Positions 34,356 to 46,300 of a stretch of 64,000 nt of DNA are shown piece after piece. Below the pieces are notes generated by a model. It did no database searches. It was not told where the DNA came from and saw only the letters and a list, made by a program, of their open reading frames with translations. Position 1 is the stretch's first letter. Every line of letters begins with the position of its first letter. Source of the DNA: Alviniconcha marisindica (lineage: Eukaryota > Mollusca > Gastropoda > Provannidae). Made by a program: the position numbers and the translations under genes. Where the stretch lies: NCBI GenBank assembly GCA_018857735.1, contig JABMCL010002332.1, forward strand, positions 1-64,000. Direction: 5' to 3'.

Positions 34356-37300
34356 CTGAAACATTGCAAAGTTAACACTTAGCCCAGGCTAACAACAACA
34401 TTAAACTCATACATGCAAAGGAAGTACTGAACAAGATGATGTAACAAAATCACTGCATAAGAACTGCTTTGAGGGAGAGGAAAGGTGTGCACAACCTGAC
34501 TCATCCCTGGCAAGATCAGTCATCAGCCTATATTTCTGTCCCACAGCAAGTTCTGCTCACACATTATTAGCACATACAACTGGACCTGTTACAGACTGGT
34601 CATAGCATGTACAAATGGACCTGTAACAGACTGGTCATAGCGTGTACATCTGGACTGTTACAGACTGGTTATAGCACGTACAACTGGACCTGTTACAGAC
34701 TGGATATAGCGTGTACAGCTGGACCTGTTACACAATGGTTATAGTATGTACAACTGGACCTGTTACGGACTGGCTATAGCATGTACAACTGGACCTGTTA
34801 CGGACTGGTTTGGACTGGCACTTGCATTTTGGTCTGTGGGGGAGATGACCAGAATGCAATTTAGACCTGAAAGGTTGAAGTAGACCTGTGAGGTGAGAGC
34901 AATTTAGACCTGAGGTGAGGTGAGAGCAATTTAGACCTGAGGTGAGGTGAGAGCAATTTAGACCTGAGGTGAGAGCAGTTTAGACCTGAGGTGAGGTGAG
35001 AGCAATTTAGACCTGAGGTGAGGTGAGAGCAATTTAGACCTGAGGTGAGGTGAGAGCAATTTAGACCTGAGGTGAGGTGAGAGCAATTTAGACCTGAGGT
35101 GAGGTGAGAGCAATTTAGACCTGAGGTGAGGTGAGAGCAATTTAGACCTGAGGTGAGGTGAGAGCAATTTAGACCTAGGGGAGAGTGACCTGCAGGTGAG
35201 AGCAATTTAGACCTAGAGGTGAGGTGAGAGCAATTTAGACCTGAGGTGAGGTGAGAGCAATTTAGACCTGAGGTGAGGTGAGAGCAATTTAGACCTGAGG
35301 TGAGGTGAGAGCAATTTAGACCTGAGGTGAGGTGAGAGCAATGCCAGAGAGAGAGAGCCTGCCACAAACATTCCCACAGTATTTGAAACAGACTTGGTGT
35401 GTGCTGAATGCAACACATTACAAAGGATCATGACAAGACATTACAAACAATCAAGACATTACAAAGGATCAAGATGAGACAACATATTACAAACAACACA
35501 TTACAAAGGATCAAGACAACACATACCCAGTCATGATGAGATAACATTACAAAGGATCAAGATGAGACAACATGTTACCGTCAAGACAACACATTACAAA
35601 GGATCAAGACAAGACACTGTGTTAACCAAACTTTGCAGCACATGACGTGCGCTTACTGTGAGGGATGAAAAATTGCAGCTGTATATTCCCTGCAAGAGAG
35701 AGCACTGCACTCACCTGGTTGATGTCCAGCACTTTTTTCAGGAGAATTTCGCTGATCACTGACGGTGCTGTCTGTTTGAGCTGGTCGAGGTCAGTCCGTG
35801 TAACTCCAAGCGCTGCTTCTTCAAGCTCTGGTCCCACCCCATCCATGTCTCCGCCCCCTTGCTGCGTCCAGCTGGGGTCTGTGGGCAGAACTGAATGTCA
35901 GCATCACCCAGCCACTGGTCCCACCCCATCCATGTCTCCACCCCATCAACATCATATGGTCACTTAAGTTCTGGTACCACCCCATCAACATCATATGGCC
36001 CTGGTACCACCACATCAACATATGGCCCTGGTACCACCCCATCAACATCATATGGCCACTTAAGTTCTGGCACCACCCCATCCATGTCTCCACCCCATCA
36101 TCATATGGCCACTTAAGTTCTGGTACCACCCTATCCATGTCTCCATGCCATCAACATCGTATGGCCACTGAAGTTCTGGTCCCACCCCATCCACGTCTCC
36201 ACTCCATCCACATCATATGGCCACTTAAGTTCTGGTACCACCCCATCCACATCATATGGCCACTTAAGTTCTGGTACCACCCCATCCATGTTGCCGCCCC
36301 CTTGCTGTGTCCAGCTGGGGTCTGTGGGCAGAACTGAATGTCAATATCACCCAGCCACTTAAGCTCTGGTCCCACCCCATCCATGTCTCCACCCCATCAA
36401 CATCATATGGACACTTAAGTTCTGGTACCACCCCATGCATGTCCCCACCTCATCAACATCATATGGCCATTTAAATTCTGATACCACCCCATCCATGTCT
36501 CCACCCCCTTGCTGCGTCCAATGGCCACCTCAAGTTCTAGCCCCACCCCGTCCATGTCTCCATCCCCTTCTTACTTTGCGCTATGAGAAGGAGTCTGAGA
36601 CATTTATCATGATCATTTCACACTGTAATAATATTTTACCACTATTTCTGCAGAGACTGAAAGGCGAGTTAAAGTCCTTCCACAAAGGTGAAACAAAACT
36701 GAAACGTACGGCAGAAATTGCCTAAAATCGTAGAATGTATTACAGGCCAACGGCAGCATCAAATCTGCAGGTTCTACCTGGCACGCATTACACTACATGC
36801 TTACTTAAGATGATGATGATGTAGGGCTTAATGTCCACAGATCTTGGGTTGACATATTTGGGACAAATTGTGAACAAACCACTGGTTTCAGCATGTTATG
36901 CTTACTTACCCATACATACCTCATTTAGTCTTGCTCATGCAACAGGTGGTGGTGAAGTGTTGCTTAATGTCCTCAGATGTCAGTTGACATATTAGGGACA
37001 AGTTGTGACCAATGCCAAAGCACGGTTCAATAATTCTTTACGTCCACGGAAACCAGAAGGCTCGTTAGGACGGACAGGCCAGGACGGCCACCTCGACTCT
37101 CACACAGCTCCTGAACTATGATCTCATGCAACATATGGTATGATTGCTTATATAGCGCTATTCTCCGCTCTTGAGCAGACTCACTGTGCTCGCGTGTGAT
37201 TCTACACAAGTAACTAGCTTTTTAAAGCATGTGTTTGAATATTCACTGAAGTGGTGTACTTACAGCGCTGGCATGGCTGGTACCACATGAAACTGCTGCG

Positions 37301-40300
37301 TCTTGGCGCATTCTGTGTACACCATACCTGTCACTTAATGCAAAGCCACATATGTAAGATGTATGTGTGTTTAGCTGTAACCTGCCACCTGCACTTTTGG
37401 CAGAATGACTGGGATCTTTTATGTGCTACTGCAGTAACACGAGGGTGGAACGGATACCAAAATAAGAGTCAGCACAGAAAGTTGGAGAAGAAAATTCTCC
37501 CGCTGCTCCTGCAGGAACTCGAACCTGGAACCTTTCAATCATGAGTCCGGCGCTCTAACCACTGAGCTATCCCCGCCCCCACATCTCTGCTTACCCTGCA
37601 GGCGCCTCATTTGCTGCTGTCTGTGGGCCACGCTCTGGAAGGCCAGGGGCTGCTGGTCGGCCGGCACGCAGCGCAGCAGGTAGTACTCCAGGTGGCGCCA
37701 GATGATGAACAGACAGTTCTCCAGGATGTCTGCCCGGCTGTCAAGGAAAGACTTCCCCTTGCCGGGCTGGCAGCAACACAAATACCAGTTACCTGCTGCT
37801 TCTGTGATCCGCATGGCATGTTTTGAGGGCTAGTCAACTTGATTCTTGTGGTTTTGGGTTTGGCTGCTATTATGTGCAAGCACACCTTGTGTGGCAGCAT
37901 GTGTGTGTGTGTGTGTGTGTGTAAAGCATGCTACGCAAACTCACTGCAATCAAACTTACAAAAGAGCCCCCCTATTTCTACCCAGCCCCAACCCAAAAAT
38001 AAACACGCGGTTGGTACAGACCTCTCACAGCAAAATCGCAGCACTTTTCTAGGGCATACGTTTTCTCAAGGACCTTGGTGTTATCAGTGTATCAAAAATT
38101 CAGTCAGGATAAGGGGTGGGGGTAGGGAGGGGGTTCCACAACCGTATCAAGATTCAAGAATTCCAGACTCAGAATTTTTCTTCTCCAAGCCCAGGACTTC
38201 TCCTGGTTTCCTGGACACACACAAACTCTGCAACTGAAACCCCAAAAAACACAAGCACACCAAACATTAAAAACTAAAAAAAAATAAAAAAAGTCCCCCA
38301 CCCCCTTCCCCCCATACAGACAAGAAAGCATGAAGCAGGATACAGGAGAGATGCTGAAGTTCCTGGGCCTTGCTGGTGACCATCTGACGAAGACGCCGGC
38401 GTGCCACCGCCTGTCGTTGCTGTGACGACAACTTCTCCACACCGCTGGTTTCAGACAGCTGAAACACAACCACCACGTTGATCACATCATGCACAGTAAC
38501 TGTGACTGAATCACTTATGCCATGTGCTGTGACTGTACAGCTTGTCCACACCGCCGGTATCAGACAACTGAAACACAATCGCTATGTTGACCACATCAAC
38601 AGGACCTGTTAACTCTCCAATACAAATAAGTACTCTTTAAAAAATATTTTAAAAAGTGTAGTATTTGGGGGGAAAAGTTAAGAGTATTTTCATTTGTTCT
38701 CCATTTCATTTTATTTTCAATAAAAAAATAATCTTAAAATAATTTCAACAATGATTCCAGAAACAAAATGCCCAACACATACTTTGCTGAGGAAACCGAA
38801 GCCCTGAGAGCTCAGTGCCAAGACTACACAAAGCACAATACAGAAACTGACATTACAGCAGTGAGAGGTCACAAGACTTACACATGTGCCATCTAAAACC
38901 CAGCACTGGACATATTCTGGATTGGAAAACAAATGAACTGCAAAACATGTCTTGAAATGTTTATGATTGTATTTTTTGCTTGTATGCTGAAAATTTAGGC
39001 ACACAAAATATGCCCAAATCGTATGAATAAACAGGTCTGCATCATGCACTGTAAAGGTGACCTAATCGCTTACACCACGCGCTACAACCATACAGAAGTG
39101 ATTATGTGCGGCGACACTACAGTCATACTGTGAACTGTAAGGACCTGGCAGCAATCAGCTGTCACAGAAACATGGGGAGACTCCTCTGGTCACTGACCTG
39201 TTTCAAGTCTTCGGTGCTGAGCTCGTGGATGGCCGCCAGCTTCTGCTCAAACTGCCGATGCGACTCAAACACGGAGGTGAACTGGGCCGCACACTGACGC
39301 AGCTGGTAGACCATCACGCCCAGGTTTGGCGCCTGGTACACGCTCAGGCTGACCACACTGGAGACATCTGAAAGAGTCCAGTCGCACGTGGCTATCATGT
39401 GTGAAGAGGTCACTGAACTGGACATTTTTCGGCAGTGTGTTATGTCACTTCTCAGGCTAGTGGTCATGGGTGAGTTCGGCAGTGTGTTATGTCACTTCTC
39501 AGGCTAGTGGTCATGGGTGAGTACCCATGACCACTAGCCTGAGAAGTGACATAACACACTGCTGAAAAATGTGCAGAGGAAATCCAAGCCCAGAGAGCTC
39601 AGTGCCAAGACTACACAAAGCACAATACATTGAATGTTTTAAGTTATTGGTGAGCCAGAAGAATAATGTGTGTGTGTGTGTGTGTGGTGGGTGGGTGGGT
39701 GGGTGGGTGTGTGCATGCGTGCACGTGTGTGTGTGTGTGTGTACATTGTTATTGTTCAGTATTTCCTTGTATTTGAGTGGTTTTTAGCTCCGTGTTTTAT
39801 TGAGTTGTTGATGTTTTATTGTTAACTGTATTGAATGTTTTTATGTAAATGACGAGCCAGAAAGCAAATTTCTCTACACAGAGACAATAAAGTTGTATTG
39901 TGTTGTGCCAAAATGGCGGTACGTCGCTTCACTACAGATGAAGTGATTCATTTATTATGGGTATTCCGGGTGACGGAGTTTAAAACAACAAACAAAATGT
40001 GTTTGGAGAGCAAGGGGGTGCTGAGGGTGACCCAGCCGATGTCAATGTCAGCGACTATCCAGAAGAAAGTGTGGAGGAGGTGAATGAACCCAGTACATGT
40101 TGGGGTAGGGGATGTGTCGTGGGAGGAAAATGCGATGTGGTTGTGGTGGTGGTTAAGGTAGTGGTGGTGGTGGTGGTAGGGGGTGAGGACAAGCACAAGG
40201 CACTGCTGAAGAACAAGCATGTGGCAGTTAAGATTTCCTTGCTTCTCATGATTCTGTGTGATTCTATTTCAAGTTTATAATACTTTATATAAGATGTTTT

Positions 40301-43300
40301 GGTAGGACTGTGCTCTACAGTTAATATGTATCATGTGAGCGCTCAGGGCATTGATGAGCGCATGATAAATGTACATCATTATTATTATTATTACTAAGTG
40401 CTGGAATCCTAAAAATGGTGAAAGTGCTGGGAGCGAAAGGGTTAACACAAGCGCCTCCAGAAGGAGGAGGAGGAAAGGCTTACCTTCTCCGTTGTGCAGG
40501 TCTCTGGCAGAGGCTTCCTCCAGGCTTGGACCGAACAGAATGCGGCTGTACTGGTAGGTAGGACCTGCAACAGCACCCGTCTTATTCCACACAGCAGGCA
40601 GTAGTGCACTTTTTCAACATTGAGCAAAAACAAATTGTATCATGATATATGAAACACACTCAGACTGAAGGCAAAAAGCACACTTCGCTTGACTTTGCAA
40701 TGATAATTCTGTGGAAAAAGAGCAAGTCTTTTTGTGTGATTTCAAATGCAAACAGATCCAGTGTCTCTCAGCTCCAGCAGACCAGTTCTGTGGTGGCATC
40801 CCAACAGAAAGTGGAGGTCTTGGGTCCAACATGAAGGTAAGAGCTTGTTAACACAAACACACTCTTGCAACCCCATGTCACCACAACAAGTAACAATGAT
40901 GTCACCACAGCAAGTGATGATGTCACCACAGCAAGTGATGATGATGGACACATTCTCGCGGTAACATGAGAAGACACAAACACACACTCACTGGACTCTG
41001 TGATGACAGCCCTGCAGAAGGCAGTGATGTTGGACGCAATCTCCTGGTAGGCCAGCGCCAGACCGGCCGCTCTGTCCTTCCCCTCACTGGCCGCCTGACT
41101 GGACAGGTTCCTCAGCTGCTTGTTGAACTTCTCCGAGAAGCAGAACCGTGGCAGCAGGGCCAGCATCTGGCGGTGAAGGCGAGCCCGGTGACTGCGGAAC
41201 TCCACCTGGGCGGTGACAGTCTCGAGGAAGTCGGATGCAAGGTCGTCTGCGAAAAGAAGGCACGTGTTCACCCTGGGGGTTCCCGTACCCTCCATTTTGT
41301 GAAGCAAGTACAAAGAGTTACCCAACGCCTTGCCCCCAAAAGGAATGGCATCTTGAAGGGAGCTGGGGTAAAGATTGTGATCTTGGACAGCTTTGTCTGA
41401 CGCATTTCCTCCGCTGATGCACAGAGGGAGCAGTCAAGCACACACTGAGGTGAAGAGGCTAAAGACGACAGCAACAGAGGATGTACCTCTGGTGGAGTTT
41501 ATGTACCTGGTACTTACATGCATGCCAGGTGAGAGTTACTGTAGGCGATTCAGGTCTTTGTTGTTGTATGTGTGCAACGTGTTTTGAGTGCTAATTAACT
41601 CCCCTGCGGGCTGATTCTTACAGATGACAGCTGCAACCAAGCACAGCTATAATTTGACAGCAAGTACAAGCCCACTTGGAACCTCACAAACACGACAGGG
41701 TTTTGTCATGTCCGTATACTGCAGGATGGAGGGGGTAAAATAAAATATATAAAAAATCTGATGACAATGAAATAAGAACCGGGTCAAAAACCGAGAACCT
41801 CACCTTGACAGTTGGCACGGGCGATAACTGCGGTGGTCAGTGCCAGCTCTCGCATGGCCGGCAGGTCCAGCGACGGGGAGCGACCGCGCAGAATGGTGTT
41901 GAACACGTCGGCGTGACTGATGATGCAAAACATCACCTGCACAGCACATCACACAGTAATTTCAATGTGTAAGAGAAACCACTGGAAACATTTTTTTTTT
42001 TTTTTTTTTTAATCCATGAGCAAAATAGACGGTGCAATATAATGATTTTCAGATCCAGAAATATTGCAATGCCAACCACATAGAATGTTTCTGCAACTGG
42101 AGAAAAGCACTGCCATCTGTACGAGGCAATGAAACGCTGGAAGGGCAGGCACAGGCTCTTTGTGCACCTAAAGCATGGCTTTTTGAGGCTGCTGCCAGGC
42201 CTCACAGTGCACAACCAAAAGACCCCCTGCCCGAATTTTATGCAAAATGACTGAATGCAAAAAACGACCCCAGTACAACAACAAAAAAGCCCAGACACTG
42301 ACCTGGGCAGCGGCCTCCTTGTTCTCGATGCCCAATGAGGTGAGGATAGCCAGACACAATCGCAGGGCAGCTGACAGCAGCAGGCGATACCTGGCCAGGG
42401 GGTCTGGGACAAAGCCATCCTCTCCAACCCCATCCATAGGGCTGTTATGACTGCACACACACACAAACATATGCAAGCATACACACAGAGAAACATATGC
42501 AAGCATGCACACACACACACACACACGCACACAAACCACAACCACACATGTATGCACACACAACCACACACATGCACACACAAACCACAGCCACACAAAC
42601 CACAGCCACACATGAACCACAACCACATACATACACACATGTACACACACAAACCACAACCACACATGCATGCACACACACACATATATATGCATATGCA
42701 TGCACACACCCCACAACCACATGCATGCGCACACACACCACACACCTGTATGCACACACACAAACAACTGCACACAAACATGCACAACATCTCCCAACAT
42801 CAACAGCAGCAATTACTGGACACGGGAAGATCAACACTACCCTTTACATGCCTGCGATCACCACAGAGCGTAAACTGGCAACGCTACCTTAAAAATAAAA
42901 AATAAAGGTTGCATGCATGCATTTTGGTTTCTTTCAAAAAATTAAAAAGGACAAACCTAAACCAAATCCTTCAACCTTGATAAGAGCAAAACTTGAATGC
43001 ACACATTTGCTTTAATTGTAAATATAAACAGAAATGCACAAAAATAAGTGACAGAAAAAAAGAAGGAAGGAGGGAACCAGATGGACCAGGGTGGTGTGGG
43101 GGGGGGGGGGGGGGGGGGAGCTTTGGGGAAGGAAGGCTACTCGGGACTCACCTGTCTCTCTCAGGCCGCAGGTCTAGCGCTGAGCATCCCGCCAGTTTCT
43201 GCATGATGCCACACTGAAGCAACGTCCGGGCTCCCTCTGCTGTCTGGGCCAGCCGTGTCAGCGTGGACTGCACACAATCACATTGATTTCCTCTCAAAAA

Positions 43301-46300
43301 CTATCCTATTTGCACATTTGCTCCTTCACAGGTAAAAACAGATTACGAGCCTGGAAAACACACACCGAAGACGGCCAAGCTTCCACCAGCTGTGAAGTCC
43401 GTGACAGTCTTTCAGTGTGCACAGGCAGATGTGGGAAAGCAGTGACATTCAATCAGCATGCATAGGCAGATATGGGAAAGCAGTGAGTCATAGGCAGATG
43501 TGGGAAAACAGTAGGTGACAGTCGTAGACAGATATGGGAAAGCAGCAGGTGACAGTCATAGGCAGATGTGGGAAAACAGTAGGTGGCAGTCGTAGGCAGA
43601 TATGGGAAAGCAGCAGGTGACAGTCATAGGCAGATGTGGGAAAGCAGTGACAGTCATAGGCAGATGTGGGAAAGCAGTAAGTGACAGTCATAGGCAGATG
43701 TGGGAAAGCAGTGACAGTCATAGGCAGATGTGGGAAAGCAGTGACAGTCATAGGCAGATGTGGGAAAGCAGTGACAGTCATACAGGGGGTGCATAGGGCA
43801 GATGTGGGAAAGCAGTGAGTGATAGTCATTGCAGTATGGAAACGGGCAGTAAGTGCATGTTAAAAACACAAGCAGATGAAGAGCCAACTGTCCATAGGCT
43901 AGAAGGAAAGGGGCAGATTTCCACATGGAAACCAGATGGTAACTGGCAGAGTAAAAGTAACAGTCATAGGCAGATGTGGGAAAGCAGTGACAGTCATGGG
44001 CAGATGTGGGAAAGCAGTGACAGTCATAGGCAGATGTGGGAAAGCAGTGACAGTCATTCAGGGTGCATAGGCAGATGTGGGAAAGCAGCAAGTGATAGTC
44101 ATTCAGTATGCACAGGCAGTAAGTGCATGTTAAAAACACAAGCATGATGAAGATGCCAACTTGTACCATAGGCTAGAAGACGAAAGTGGGCAGATTTCCA
44201 CATGGAAGACCCAGACTGGTAACTGGCACTGCAGTACCAAAGTAGAGAAAGTCAGCACATCAAACTAAAAGGGGAGAAAACTCACTCCTTTGATCTGGGA
44301 GATGGTAAAGCAAACAAGCAAAACCCACTGCTCTGGCCAGAAGCCACCAATCTCACTTCTTTCATGTTGCTTTACATCCACACACATATGGCTTATTATG
44401 GAAAGGACCCAAGATCACTTCTTTCATGTTGCTTTATGCCCACAAAAGCCACATATGGCTTACTAGGGATGGGCACAAGCTCATTTCTTTCATGTTGCTT
44501 TATGCCCACAAAAGCCACATATGGCTTACTGGGGATGGGCCAAAGCTCACTTCTTTCATGTTGCTTTATGTCTGCAGAAGCCACATATGGCTTATTAGGG
44601 ATGGACACAAGCTCACTTCTTTCATGTTGCTTTATGCCCATAAAAGCCACATATGGCTTACTAGGGATGGGCCAAAGCTCACTTCTTTCATGTTGCTTTA
44701 CATCTACAGTAGCCACATATGGCTTATTAGGGAAAGGGCCCAAGCTCACTTCTTTCAGGTTGATTTTATGTCCACAGAAGCCACATACAGCTTATTAAAG
44801 AAAGGACCCAAGCTCAATTCTTTCATGTTGCTTTACATCCACAGTAGCCACATATGGCTTATTAAGGAAAGGACCCAAGCTCAATTCTTTCATGTTGCTT
44901 TACATCCACAGTAGCCACATATGGCTTATTATGGAAAGGGCCCAAGCTCACCATTTTTGTCTGGAAGATGTAGAGCGGCCGGAGCTGCGAAGGGACGGGG
45001 GCCAGCGCAGCGTGAAGACCGCTGTTGTCGGCCGGCAAGCCGTCCACCAGGTGCTTCAGGTAACCCTTGGTCACCAGGTAGGACAGCCACTGCTGGTGCT
45101 GGTCCTCGGCCACGATGGAGTCCAGCACTGACAGCGCCAGCATCTGGACTCGAGGGGAAGACAAGGTACAATTAGGTAAATAACTGGTAATAACATTTCC
45201 ACCATCACTTGCACCATCACAGCCACACTCACTTATGCCTGTGTTCTTTCAATTTCTAGGTTTACACACAAGTATGTTTACACATAAATACATGTCTGCA
45301 TACATATATATATATCAGGGTTCGTGCTAAGTGATAATTTCCGGTATTTTACTGGTTAATATCAGCATGTACTGGGAAATAAATCAGCAATCGTTCAGAC
45401 ATACTGGCTGTTATTTTGTTTGACCGGTTCCAAAAACAAAGAAATGCAGTAGTAGTAGTACAGATGGCCATGTGACTGACTGTGGTGATTGTCTGACTGG
45501 TTTCCGTGAACAACTTTTACCACCTTACAGATGTCAGACTGGTTTGAAAAATGCCTAGCATGATCACTGTATATACACAGATATATGGTCAAGTTCCTTT
45601 ACACCCCCCCCAACCCCCTTTTTTTGTGTGGTTGTTTTACATTCTAAACAGTTTGACATTAGGTATGCCTTGGCATTCCCCTCCCCCTCTGCACCCCCCG
45701 CCCCATACTCCCCCCAGTAAATATATGCTCAGAGTATGTTCAAGGTTCATTAGAATGTGCCCAGACACTACATGAACGGTATCCAGCAAAACAGCAACAG
45801 TTCAGTGGTAAGGTGCGTTTGGCCAGCCACCAGACAGACCCAAGTTCCATCACCGACCTCAGCTCTGCTCCGCTTTCTCTTGTGACTTTGCTACCCCACA
45901 ACCAACAAAACATTCGAGTGGCTCACATCCCTGCCCATCTGCTTCATTCTGGTGGTGGTGGCAGTGTAGCGGTGTTAGGTACAGATTGATCCCCCCCCCC
46001 CCCCCCCCCCCCCCACCATCCCCGATCCAGGAGCTTGAGTCCCTCCCTGCCAGTCTCTTCAGAGACAACTCAGAGCCAAACGCATTCAGGCACCTGGCAT
46101 CAACCTTCAGCCCGACTCACCCTGCCGATGTCGTGCCCATCACAGGCGTCCCGGCACACCACCTCCATGAAGGCCTCGCCGAAGGTGGCGATGGTGGAGA
46201 GGTTCTCCTTGCACAGCTGCTCGTACTCCGTGTCCCTGCCGGAGAGTATGCGCCCCACGCCCTGCACATCTGAGTGACAGCCGCCAGGAATCAGGAATCA

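Noticed and set aside
34861..35418. 185-codon frame repeating SGLNCSHLT
   Set aside because: Produced by the 27-bp repeat (exactly nine codons). No start context, splice sites or homology.
36321..36360. Alternative acceptor of E24 as the main one
   Set aside because: It would add repeat-derived codons and meets frame problems before E24; the proximal acceptor at 35878 keeps phase and alignment. Low-level use is not excluded.
37500..37579. Functional tRNA gene (CAT anticodon)
   Set aside because: A and B boxes are good but the acceptor stem does not close, and a SINE body follows; a related copy is at 50995-51428.
42168..42812. Long reading frames through exon E17 into the CA-rich region
   Set aside because: Only 42303-42441 is coding by splice sites and homology; the extension is intron and microsatellite.
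43430..44110. CRISPR-like regular array
   Set aside because: Units are contiguous tandem repeats without unique spacers, in an intron of an animal gene. Applies to every array here.
44364..44914. Frames repeating MLLYAHKSHIWLT
   Set aside because: Translation of the E15-adjacent minisatellite in an arbitrary frame.
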